Below are positions 11,353 through 24,684 of a DNA stretch of 64,000 nt, in pieces. How positions within the stretch are numbered: the stretch's first letter is position 1; each line of letters begins with the position of its first letter. The notes under the pieces are model-generated. The model saw only the letters and a program-made list of their open reading frames with translations, was not told the DNA's origin and searched no databases. Where the stretch lies: contig OU015495.1 of the NCBI GenBank assembly GCA_907164885.2, positions 102,748,622 through 102,812,621 on the forward strand, written 5' to 3'. The position numbers and the translations under genes were made by a program. This stretch comes from Dolomedes plantarius. Taxonomy: Eukaryota; Arthropoda; Arachnida; Araneae; Dolomedidae.

Positions 11353-12117
11353 CAGGGTTACTACTTGTATCCGTCACAATCCCCTTAACTTCTAAACGGT
11401 GACAGCTTAGGCCATAAAGTTGATGTCTAGATATAGTAAAAAGTCTATGCGCTACTCGATGACAGAACTTACAATGCCATCTTTCGGCAAATTTTAGAAT
11501 TAGCGTTTTTATCTCGAAAACGGTACGAGGTACGGGAAAAAAGTGAATAACAAAGTTGTTCAGCATCATCGATTTAATAAGAAAAAACACCTTGCGCATA
11601 TTAATACTTAAAACAGAATGTAGAAAATGAACATTTGTTTGGTCCCGATTTCGAAAATTGTCATGGAATAAAGAGTGGAAGAAAGAAACTGAGACACTTC
11701 ACCGTCTTCAGGATCATTTATTTATGTTGCTGAAAATGCGTTTCCCCTGCGCCACACCACAGGCTGGTATTTAGTCCGTGAGTTGGTCTGTTCAAGCTTC
11801 GCTCGCGTCTCATGACGCCATAGTGTTGAAAATCACGACCCAACAAATGTTCATTTTTTACATTATGTTTTGAGTATTAATGTATCTTTTCTTACTAAAT
11901 CGATGATGCTGAACACCTTTGTTGTTGACTTTTTTCCCGCATCTCGTACCGTTTTTGAGATCAAAACGCTAATTCCAAAATTTGCGATAGATGACGTTTT
12001 AAGTTTCTCATCAGTAGGCGTATAGCCTTTTTACTATACCTAGACACCAACTTTATGGCCTAAGCTGTCACCGTTTATAAGTTAAGGAGGGTGTAAAGGA
12101 TATAGGTGGGAACTCTG
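11353..12117. mobile_element. Foldback element with ~290 bp inverted arms
   Basis: Two arms of about 290 bp (11353-11643 and about 11841-12117) are inverted copies. Shared words include taagctgtcaccgttta with its complement, atcgatgatgctgaacac, and aactttatggccta. A loop of about 195 bases holds the only moderately GC-rich part (gcgccacaccacaggctgg). The arms differ at many positions, so the element is not recent. The open frame inside the left arm has no family resemblance. The outermost bases read cagggttactacttgtatcc on the left against cagagttcccacctatatcc on the right. A target duplication is not clear. Confidence 0.85.
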
Positions 12118-13440
12118 TATATGTATATATGTAATGATGAAGTGGTTTATGTGTCCGTGAAAACCATAAAAGTGCTACTTAACCACGAGGTTCCGACAAT
12201 CGCAGATGGGGCTAAACAAAAACACCCATTCGACAAACATCGATACATTTCTTAGTTTGAGGCATTTTTTATACAGTAGGGCTTTAAGCAAGTAATGAAA
12301 TGAATTACTTAAGTATAAAATATTTCTTAGGTACGGTCACTTAAAATTCTGCTTTACAGACTTTTTGATCATTTTCCCTAAAAATAGCTGTTACAGAAAG
12401 TGTTTTTCTAACGTTATATTTATTTAATTGCAAAAGAAATATTTTGTAAAATATTTGTAGAAAGTTCCAAATAGCTTTTTTCAAAGCTTTTTAAGTTATC
12501 AGATTTTCGGTAGACGATAATTTACAATTTTTTTTTTTTGCCTAAACAAACGCTTAAAGCTTTCACTCCAAAATATTTTGGTAAAAAAAAAAAATTCTTC
12601 AAATTCTCCTTTCCATACCTCAAAATTAGAAGCTCTTACTTTCTTGACGTATTAATATTTTTAGGTCACTTTTACAACTGGCTAAGAAGGTAGAATTTAA
12701 GGAAATTGCAGGTGCCATTCCTGTTTATCCGTTAAACAAAAATAGCCAAAAATTGTGTTCTACTGATAGTACAGGGAAAATAAAAATTGCTTTGGATAGT
12801 TAATTGCAACGTTTTTCAAATTCATGATTTCTATTAAATGCGCTATTTAAAGGTAGTCGAATAGCTTAAGATTACACCAACTTTCGCAGAATTATCCCGT
12901 TTTATTTACTTGGCATTCAAGTGTTCAATTCGTTGATAACTCGGGTTAAAGTACTATGAATAATAAGAAATCTATCATGCAATATAAGTGAATCAGAAAT
13001 GTGAGTTTTTAAATAACTGAAGCAATTTTAAATGAGTGTAATGCTTTGACATGAAAGCGATGTAAAGAAAATAGGGCGAGTAATGGCCCAGTATTTAAAA
13101 AGAGTGCCCTTTCATATATATTACATGTTCGTTATACTCCTGAAAAATTAATGAGCTTTTAGAAAAATACACCATGTTCAAGTATCTTTGTGACAAATGA
13201 TAAGGAAAATTCAATTACTGATTATCTCTCACACAATTCATATCTACAGTTCCTTAAACAAAGAAACTAAGATAGAAATATTTATCGGAAAAGTTTATTA
13301 AAAAATCACTTACATGTAACTTGTAAAGAACATCTACAAAAAAAAATCTCCTTAAAATTAACTATAAAATTAATATTAAGTTCTGGTTTCGAACAAATAA
13401 ATGTAGTAATTTTTCCCGGCCAGGTATCATTGGATTTATG
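12118..13440. other. AT-rich intergenic DNA
   Basis: No gene, RNA or transposon end recognised. Confidence 0.5.
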
Positions 13441-13511
13441 GATGTCAATAAATTGTTGGCACTAGCGCATTGCCGAGACAATCACACCTAACCCTTCTTG
13501 AATTAAAAAAA

Positions 13512-13706
13512 ACTATAAATGATAGTACGAAACTACTTGCCAATTTACTTTTTGTGAATTTTAAGAAGCAGGGTGTTTTTTTATATAAGTATTATCTCCT
13601 TCTGCGTGCTGATACCACCAATGAACTAAAAAGTGTGAAGCCTGATCTATAAGTTACACATCGCATCTATAACAAGTTAATTGTAAATAATTCAAGAGAA
13701 AAATAA
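13512..13706 (+). repeat. Direct repeat, copy 2 (about 195 bp)
   Basis: Second copy of the segment at 10109-10303, about 3.4 kb away in the same orientation. An open frame 13470-13652 covers most of it, but copy 1 breaks that frame and no family is recognised. Its right end overlaps the left arm of the inverted repeat starting at 13681. Confidence 0.85.
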
Positions 13707-13990
13707 GGTAGCATATAACAGGAAGAAGGCATTGACAACCGAACGAAATAAACACAACTTCCTGCACTTAGAGCTAAACGTATCATAAATTCAAGATTCT
13801 GTAGCATTAATAGAACAGAAAAATAAGATGGTTCTATATTACAGAAAGAAGGCACAGACAGAAAAATAAAATTGTATTTTACAGTAAGAAATCAGTCTGT
13901 GCCTTCTTCCTGTAACATAATTTGTTATTTTTATGTTTGTGCTTTCTTCCTGTAATATACTATCTTATTTTTCTGTTGAATTATTTACAA
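13681..13990. repeat. Inverted repeat, 55 bp arms
   Basis: The arms 13681-13735 and 13936-13990 (ttgtaaataattcaa...aggaagaagg on the left, its inverse on the right) enclose about 200 bases. Further short copies of the aggaagaaggca / tgccttcttcct motif lie inside it. It looks like a small foldback element or a repeatedly duplicated tail. Confidence 0.8.
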
Positions 13991-14852
<862 letters not shown>

Positions 14853-14872
14853 AGTGGAATCTCGATCTATCA

Positions 14873-15537
14873 AGGGATAAGAGTATAATTAAACGTCAGT
14901 ATAATTAAATTCATAACTATAGCTATTGACCAGGGTTTTCCTGTCAATTTCCTCGAATCAATTCTAACCCAGTTTTTTAATTTAGACAATAAAGATTGTG
15001 ATAATCGTTTTAACATAAGTTGGCAACACCAAAAATTTACCTAATACGACGATATTTACCCCTACTATGTCTATAAAAGTGAGTGTGCATGAGTTTCGTG
15101 TCTCATTGCTTGGTGGGAGTTAAGTATTTTTGTATCTTAATGTGTATAGTGTATATGTTAGTGAGTAATTATTTAGTTAATTATTATTATTGTATTTCTG
15201 TATCTTATTATTAAGATTTTTTATTTTTCTTTATTAAAAAGTTAAAACACTATTCATCTTGTAATTATGTTTTAGTTGACTATATTAGTAAAGACATCTG
15301 CTTTAACTTATCTATTTCATCTAAAATATTTTTTTCTTCTTCATAATTGTTTATTACTGTCTTGGTGTTATAGCCGACCTCCGGGAGTGTTGCCAGGCTT
15401 AAAACATGCTTAACCGGGGTTGGGGGGGGGGGGGGGGTCACCTCCGCTTCCGTTTTTTGCTTATTTTTATATGTCTCTCTTATTTCAGGTTATAGGAGTA
15501 TTAAATGGTCGCATCTGCCCTTTTAGTCATCTTAATT

Positions 15538-15540
<3 letters not shown>
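14873..15540. other. Unassigned DNA with a poly-G run
   Basis: No gene seen. A run of about 16 G residues lies near 15421-15437. Confidence 0.5.

Positions 15541-15541
<1 letters not shown>

Positions 15542-15622
<81 letters not shown>
15542..15622. repeat. Compound (TC)n(TA)n microsatellite
   Basis: About 38 bases of ct dinucleotides switch directly into about 42 bases of ta dinucleotides. Confidence 0.95.
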
Positions 15623-15624
<2 letters not shown>

Positions 15625-16171
15625 ACAAAGTTGAGAGTGAAAAACTAGTATATGCTCAAAACTACTGCAGCCAGGAACTAAAAACATGAAAAGATAAGTG
15701 AAAAATAGGTTTTTGACAGCATCTCTTCATCAGCGGTGCCGATACTGTCTAAAAACCAATGGACTGTTTCTGATAAGTATGATCTGAGCAATAAACATAC
15801 TTAGACACCGTACAATCCATAAGATACGGAAGAAGTGAATAAACAGTTGCTTAATCATACAACACCAAGCCCGGTGCCATACAAAGTGGAAGTTAACAAA
15901 AGGAAACCGCAAGAAGACATATGTCATAAACCTTTCAACCATGGAGCAAATGGAAACACAGAATCAGACTTACTAAGGATACGGTGTTATAGGACAAAAT
16001 AACCTAAGTTAATTAGACATTTATTATGACTAAGAGTTATTATTATTATTTATTATTTATTATTATGATTACACTAGTTGTTATTTATTATTTTTTATTT
16101 TATTTTTTACTAGTTATTTACTTTAATTAATCTTGCAGTTTTGTATTACTAATTAATAGCAACAAAACATG
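15623..16171. other. Unassigned, possibly retroelement-derived
   Basis: No supported gene. It lies downstream (minus strand) of the Penelope-like fragment and could be remnant 3' sequence of that element. A tatta-rich low-complexity stretch is at 16027-16110. Confidence 0.3.
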
Positions 16172-16465
16172 CTATTCAGTAAATCTAAAACAACCAATTA
16201 TGTGCTTGAAAAGACTATCAGGATAATAATTACGTTTTAGCACTACTAACAATTCTATAATATGCTTATACGTATTGTCCTTAGAACAAAGCCTATTTAT
16301 TCTTACTAGCTGATTTATATTAATATTATTAAATACAGATTTGTGTAAGCATATTGAGTAATTTTGAAATTTAACAATATTAAAGTCATAAGCTGATCTT
16401 TTATCATATAGATCAAAAGTAAAATTGCAATGAGAATTTATTTTTATATTTATATCTAAAAAGTT
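16172..16465 (-). pseudogene. Penelope-like reverse transcriptase fragment
   Basis: Read on the minus strand, about 97 codons without a stop give NFLDINIKINS, then FDLYDKRSAYDFNIVKFQNY, NINQLVRINRLCS, KHIIELLVVLKRNYYP and LFKHIIGCF. This matches the recurring pattern FLDLxI...YDKRDDFNFxIVNFP...ISQLIRxARxCS...LLKQGYRYHKL. I know that pattern from RT proteins of Penelope-like or related retroelements, just after the catalytic core. The catalytic box itself is not present, and the frame ends at a stop at 16172-16174. It is too short to code on its own. The assignment to Penelope rather than another RT clade is an inference. Confidence 0.6.
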
Positions 16466-16509
16466 TTATATTTATATCTAAACATTAAGTTAATATATAT
16501 ATATATATA

Positions 16510-18203
<1,694 letters not shown>

Positions 18204-18770
18204 AGTCTGGACATTTTTTTAAAGAATCGTTGATTTGTGATCCCGGTCTCTAAAAGCGGAATGGAAAGGCTTTGCAATTTAAAAGACAATAAGTGTCCCA
18301 TTGCTCTTAGTTAATTTTCTGAATGTTAATTCCCTAAAAGGAGGACGAAATTATGTTGAGATTAACACCCAAAAAATCAAGTTTGTAAAATTAATAGGAG
18401 TAACGAAATAAAAATATACAGACTGAAGGGAAATTTCGAAAAGATGTATCTCTCTCAGAGGAATTCTTTTTGTTAATCTCATAGTAGAAGGCAATTAAAA
18501 ACGGAAAATAATAGTCCTTTTGTTTTCAGAGTTGTTTCTTTTGAGGCTGAATCTGTCTGCACCTGCAAACAGATTACAGTGTGTTATAAACGTTTAATTA
18601 ATACTGTTTTATGTGTTTACTCTAGGGAGCAAATACTGTTAATTTCTTAAACTAGAAAGTTATAAGTAAAACTTCTTTGGTTGGTAATATATTTTATATT
18701 CTGAATAAATAAAATTACCTAAATATAAAAAATAACATAACTATTTTAGATAGAATAGTATCTATGATCG
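18204..18770. other. Unassigned AT-rich DNA
   Basis: Nothing recognisable. Confidence 0.45.
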
Positions 18771-18774
18771 CATT

Positions 18775-19647
18775 TGAAAAAAAATGTTTTTGTGTATAAA
18801 ATATCAATAACGCTTAACCATCTTTCCAAACTTTAATATTATGGAAAACAAAAATTTACATATCCTATTCCTACTTTAAATTTCACTCTTTTTTCATTCA
18901 TAAAAAGCTGAATTTTCATCCAAAAATTTGGAGATTTCAAACGAAATCTTCCAAATTGAATAAAGATAAAACTCTTTTACAGTGAAACCGTATTTGAAAA
19001 AAAAAAACGTTTTTGAGTGTAAAATATCAATAACGCCGAACCATCTTTCCAAACTTTAATATTATGGAAAATAGAAATTTACCTAGCCGATTCCTACTTT
19101 AAATTTCACGCTTTTTTCATTCCTAAAATTCTGAATTTTCCTCCAAAAATTTGGAGATTTCAAACGAAATCTTCCAAATTCAATAAAGATAAAACTCTTT
19201 TACTGTGAAACCACATTTGAAAAAAAAAGTTTGTGTGTAAAATATCAATAACGCTGAACCATCTTTCCAAACTTTAATATTATGAAAACAGAAATTTACA
19301 TAGCCTATTCCTACTTTAAATTTCACGCTTTTTTCATTCATAAAAAGCTGAATTTTCATCCCAAAATTTAGAGATTTCAAACGAAATCTTCCAAATTGAT
19401 TAGAGATAAAACTCTTTTACAGTTAAACCACATGGGAAAAAAAGTCTTTGTGTGTAAAATATCAATAACGCCGAACCATCTTTCCAAACTTTAATATTAG
19501 GGAAAACAGAAATTTACATAGCCTGTTCCTACTTTAAATTTCACGCTTTTTTCATTCATAAAAAGCTGAATTTTCATCCCAAAATTTGGAGATTACAAAC
19601 GAAATCTTCCAAATTGAATAAAGATAAATCTCTTTTACAGTGAAAGG
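18775..19647. repeat. Tandem array, four units of about 220 bp
   Basis: The anchor aaaatatcaataacg occurs at 18798, 19021, 19239 and 19456, giving spacings of 223, 218 and 217 bases. Each unit carries ccatctttccaaacttt, cctactttaaatttcac, tttggagatttcaaacgaa and aaactcttttacagtgaaa. Units are similar but not identical. No unit contains a conserved open frame. The array's right end runs into the segment at 19597-19784 that recurs at 21253-21440. Confidence 0.95.
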
Positions 19648-19784
19648 AGAAATCAACGATTCCAGAATATCGGAATTTTTTTTTACTCCAAAATCACTGA
19701 GAATAAAGCTGTGAAGATTACCAACAGGTGTTCATCAATTTTGGTTTCAAAGCGACTATATATTATATAGTCGATGTTTTGCAC
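19597..19784 (+). repeat. 188 bp direct repeat, copy 1
   Basis: Starts within the last tandem unit (aaacgaaatctt) and continues through gattccagaatatcgga, accaacaggtgttc and tcgatgttttgcac. The same order is found at 21253-21440. Confidence 0.9.
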
Positions 19785-21252
19785 AAGATTATTCTAAGCC
19801 CAACTAGTAAAAGTTATTGGGAAATCCCATATTGGTTTATGTGTTGTTGGCCTGTGTAAAGAAAATCTCCTCAATAAATTTTTGGTAGTGTAGAAAGGAG
19901 TTATATAATAATAAATCCCTTGTATTTTGGAATTTCTTCATTCAGGTTGGAGGATTAAAAGAGATGGCAACCATGAAGAAGTAAACGCTAAAGGATTTTA
20001 GGGAACACAGATTCATCAAATAATATTTATAATAATTTACTAGGAAAACGTTTTCGGTCTTAAATTGAAATAATTGCCAGTTTTTTCCCTAATTCTTTAC
20101 ACTGTCGTTTTAAACACCTTTTTATCTTATTGATCTTTCTTAATCACTTCATTTGTTTTTTAACATTAAGGGAAAATAACTTTACAAGCGTATTACTATA
20201 AAATATCACAAAAATATTTCCTTTCACAATACATTAAAAATCATCAGAAACTACGCTATGAATAGAAGTAAAATGCTACAGTGTTTCTGGAATAACATCC
20301 TTTACGTATTATAACTGGGGTCCAAGCCTGAACAAACTGAGTTTGTTAGTTCCCATTACTTTTAAAATAGTCTGGAGTTGAACATTCCGTTAATCTTTTA
20401 ATTGAGCACAGTTATTTCCACGCTATTATTTGTTCATATTTCTTTCGTCGGATATTGGAGATTCTCAACAAAATATCCTGGGTCTGTTAACATTTTATTT
20501 GATTAACCTTAATCAGTTATTATTTTTTCTCGTTCATAAATACAGAATTTTGCCATCTAACATTGGAAATTATGAACGAAAATCTAAAATATTTCACTCT
20601 TGCTTTTTTAAAGGTTTATTTTTCAATATTCATAAATACAAAAATTTATCTCTTTTCAAATACAGAAATATTTTAACATTTTTTGTTGGCAGTGTCAAAA
20701 AAAATTAATTTAAATTATACTGTTCAAATTGATAAGTTTGTTCCAGGCATTAAGCCATAGTTTTTACAATTTTGTGTCCAAATAGTGCTCTAGCTTATCG
20801 CAAAATTATAATAGTGTATTTAGAGAAGGCTTTCTACTTTACATATGAATGATTTAATTCTAAATCATGATTTGCATACTTAATAGTTATACAAAAATAC
20901 ATTTACAAAAACTAGTTTAAATTACATTTAAAATTCATTCCTTTTCTTTCCTTTTACTATTACTGAAAATTAATTTTACGGATTAAAATCATATCTCCAC
21001 TTGTTCAGACATTTTCAACAAAACTTTAAAATAAGTCATTTCATGGCTTACATAATGCTTTATAAAAGGTACCATGGGGGTGCTTTATAAAAGGTACCAT
21101 TTTTTCCCTCCAACCCTAATATATACACTAAAAATTAAAATAATAGAATTTCAATCTTAACAGCAATATCCAACTCTTATTTACATATAACAAATTTCAT
21201 TTTTTTCCTATTCTTTTATAGCAAAAATTTCTCCGTGGAACATAATGCATTC
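19785..21252. other. AT-rich DNA between direct repeats
   Basis: No gene recognised. A 20-base word (gctttataaaaggtaccat) is duplicated in tandem at about 21056 and 21081. Open frame 20430-20708 has no family resemblance. Confidence 0.5.
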
Positions 21253-21440
21253 TAAACGAAATCTTTCCCAATCAATAAAAAGAAAAACTCCTTTACTCTG
21301 AAAGGAGAAATCAAGGATTCCAGAATATCGAATATTTTTTACGCCGAAATCACAGAGAATAGAGCAGTGAAGAGTACCAACAGGTGTTCGTCAATCTAAG
21401 TTTTCGAAGCGAGTCTTGGATAAAGTCGATATTTTTGCAC
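21253..21440 (+). repeat. 188 bp direct repeat, copy 2
   Basis: Second copy of 19597-19784 with substitutions but the same length. The preceding ~220 bp tandem units are not present next to it, only the last part of one unit. Confidence 0.9.
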
Positions 21441-23146
21441 TGAATTCTTCTGGTTCTTTTGATATCTATTGAAAAGGCCTATGGTAAATCCTAAGATTTT
21501 TCAGGTGTGTATCATCTATGCACGCCTAAAGAAAGTGTTTTGTGTTATCAAAAGGAAATATGAATGCAAAAATAAATAAATAGATAAATCCTTCAGACTG
21601 AGCTTTTACATAGTTTAATGGTATGCAGAAAAAAATACTTTTTTTTATCTATCTTTAAGAGTAGACTATTTTTGAGGGTCATTTTCTTTTAGCGTTTATT
21701 TAAAATTCAACAGATCATATCGCAAATGTCCATCTATTTATTTACTTGTCATTTACACTTTATTGCAATGACCTTGACATTTTCTGCATGATCTAACAGT
21801 CTGTTGCTTTATATACTCAATCTCTTTGTATTTTAATATACGCATATGCATAATCACGGATTTCTATATTTTTTTACTTCTGAGGTGGAAAATGAACACT
21901 GTTTTTTAAGCCCCTGTTAAGGCCTTACATCCTCAAGAGTCTGCCAGGAAACCTTATGTACCAGAAGTAGAGATGATATACGACATAATACCTTACAAAG
22001 GGTTTTTCTTTGCATTGTTAAACTGATCTCAATTTAGCGAGTTTCATATCTTCACGAATGCTTTTGTTACCCCCTTGGCATTCCTCAGAAACAAATTTTC
22101 ACAGTAGCTTCATACTTCCATGACTGAGAATAAGATTTCAATACAATCAAGACGGTAACTCAGTTAACACTTTATAAGTACTTTATATAGGTTCTAGACC
22201 TTCTAAAACTGAAGTATCCTCCTGATATTGTGATTACAAACATGCTGCCCTTCTCCGCCTATATAATGCAATAATTTATTTCTCATACCCCTTTTTACAA
22301 GTTTTTATTTTACGTCTTAATATATTATCTCTATCTACTCCAATTTAATGCATCTCCGCTTAAAACGCACACATCCTACCGTGTGGCGACTCATGATCAT
22401 CTTTTTTAGGGGGGAGGGGGAGTGAACTGCATGGTACAATATATAACGGAAAAAAGGTTGCAGATCAAAAATGGAATACACTCATACATAAAATAATTTT
22501 AAAAAAACATCCTAATACGCATGTATTGAAACTTAATACCTAATATCTAGCACAAAATCAACAATTTTGGCGTGGTCTTTTGTATGATTCTGAACCTACT
22601 TAACTAGCTAAATTTCAGATTCCTGCTTGGCTTCATTCATTCTTTACACAAAAAAATGCAGTTTGTAGAGATCATGATAGCAAGTTTTCATTTCCAAATA
22701 AAATTTTCTTTCTTGCACAATTTGCTGGAATCTATATTATCCTCAAATATAACACACACACCTTAATTCAAAACAACGGTGATATAAAATCATGAAACGG
22801 GTGACTTTTCAATTGTTTGCATATAAAATTCGCACAATGCTCCCCACGAATTGACAGTGCATGAAAAAATTTCCCATAAAAAATTATTTCTACCAGGATT
22901 ACCAGGAATTTTTTATCTTTACAATTGACAGCATCTCTAAGTATCTTCATATGTTCTTTCAGCATTCTACTTCGTAGTTTTTTCTTCTTTATAATGCTTA
23001 AAACTGAAATTCATACTAAAATGTCAACACGAAAGAGGTCACAATAAGTTTCGAAAATTTTGAGGTTCTTGAAATAGCCTCAAATAAATTTTCTTTCACT
23101 AATTTTGCAATAACTGAATGATACCGAAAGTCCATCCTTCTATATA
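21441..23146. other. AT-rich intergenic DNA
   Basis: No gene or transposon end recognised. A short G-rich tract (aggggggagggggag) is near 22408. Confidence 0.5.
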
Positions 23147-24684
23147 CACTGGTTTCCAAAAGTTAAGCATAATTCGTAAAATGTGGAAGAACGTGAGTAA
23201 ATATTGGTCAAACTGTTCAAAATCACTTGTTCAGAATCACTGTTTGTAGGTGAAACAGTATGCAAATTCAAAACATTTCAGTCGACGTCGGCAGGTGCAA
23301 AACATGTGCGCACGCCAGAACGAGTATAAAACCGGTTCACGTGCCATACGGAGATCAGGAAGATTATGTGCAATTGCTATGCTGAGGAGCCAGTTAAACG
23401 ATCAAAAAGGCCGAAGGTTGTCACAAAGACGCCAAATAGACATGTTTTTGAAAGGAAGAATTATTGGAATGCCGGAATTTGGACGATCTCAAACTTAAGT
23501 GTCTCAAATTCTGAATGTGCCTTAGTGTGTGATCTCAAGACTGTGGCAGAGGTTTCAAAGTACGGGAGATGTTAACCGACGACCAGTACAAGGTCGACCA
23601 AGAATAACAACCGTTCGTCAAGACCAATATTTGGCATTAACTGCGTGACGTCAGAGGGACAGTTGTGCCAGAGAACTTGCGTCAGTGCTCACAGCCACCA
23701 CAGGAGGGCGAGTTTCGAGGCAAACTGTTTATAGGAGACTCAATCATGCTGGTCTGTATGTCAGAAGACCTGCAGTTTACATTCCCCTCAGGCCTGCGCA
23801 TAAACGCGCTCGTCTAAACTGGAGTTTGAAACATTAGCACTGGAGTTTGCAACAGTGGGCCAATGTGATGTTCAGTGACGAGTCCCGGTTTACTCTAGAG
23901 ACTGATTCTCGTCGGATAACGATATGGAGAGAATTTGGAAATTGTTTTCACCCAAGAAACATCACGGAAAGACATCATTTTTCTTCACAGAGAGTCGTGG
24001 TGTGGGCAGGCATAATGCTGGATGGCCACACAGACCTCCAAGTCTTTGACACGGGATCTGTTACTGCTGAAAGGTACACAGACGAAGTCTTTGGGCGTTA
24101 CGTTCACCTGTTTCGAGGTGCTGACGGTCCTGGATTCACATTCATGGATGTTAACGCGCCATGTCACCATGCGATCCTGGTCGTCGACTTCCTTGAAAGT
24201 GAAAATATCCAGCACATGCAGTGGCCCGCTCAATCTCCTGATCTTAATCCTATTGAGCATGTGTGGGATCTGTTTGGGAGACAAATTGCAGCCCTTCCGC
24301 ACCCACCAAACTCAGTTCCAGAACTGGAAAGAGCTCTCCTCAATTCTTGGAACTCTGAGGCCACAACTCATCCACACTCTCATAGCACAAATGGGCAATC
24401 GTTGTGCAGCATGCGTAGCTACCAGAGGCGTCCACACACCTTATTAAACTGCCAAATAACCTTTTTATTTTAATTTGTTTCACTAAAGCATAAACTATTA
24501 CTTTGCGCTGTTTTCTTTCAAATTGTTTCTTTGGATAATAAAAGTGATTAATATCCTTCATTTGCATTGCTATCTTATGGTATAACTATATTACACTCGC
24601 ATATCACGATTCCCACCATTCTGACTTAGATTTCCTTAAATATTCACATAAACATCAACAATGCTTAACTTTTGGACACCATTG
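23147..24684 (+). mobile_element. Second Tc1-type transposon, dead
   Basis: The inverted ends are cactggtttccaaaagttaa at 23147 and its inverse ending at 24684 (22 of 24 bases agree). The left flank ends in TA; the right flank begins tttata, so one copy of the target TA may have mutated. The element is 1538 bp and belongs to a different Tc1 lineage from the one at 16.5 kb. Confidence 0.92.
23250..24447 (+). pseudogene. Tc1 transposase, broken, catalytic residue lost
   Basis: The frame beginning at 23250 can be followed through four in-frame stops: TAA 23496-23498, TAG 23523-23525, TGA 23646-23648 and TAG 23835-23837. It passes through KGRIIGMPEFGRS, SRLWQRFQSTGDV, GRPRITTVRQDQYL, SRQTVYRRLNHAGLYVRRP and MFSDESRF. 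The second catalytic block reads FMDVNAPCHH where the family has FMDDNARPH, so the catalytic aspartate is valine here. NPIEHVWD follows, with 34 residues between the valine and the glutamate, as in DD34E. Near 24350 the frame shifts by one base: the normal end (LIHTLIAQMGNRCAACVATR) is in the +1 frame and stops at 24447. It is non-functional. Confidence 0.93.

Noticed and set aside
11345..11599. 84-codon minus-strand frame
   Set aside because: It sits wholly in one arm of the foldback element, the other arm does not keep it open, and no family is recognisable.
18775..19647. CRISPR array
   Set aside because: The units are tandem and contiguous at about 220 bp, without short repeats and unique spacers, and the genome is eukaryotic.
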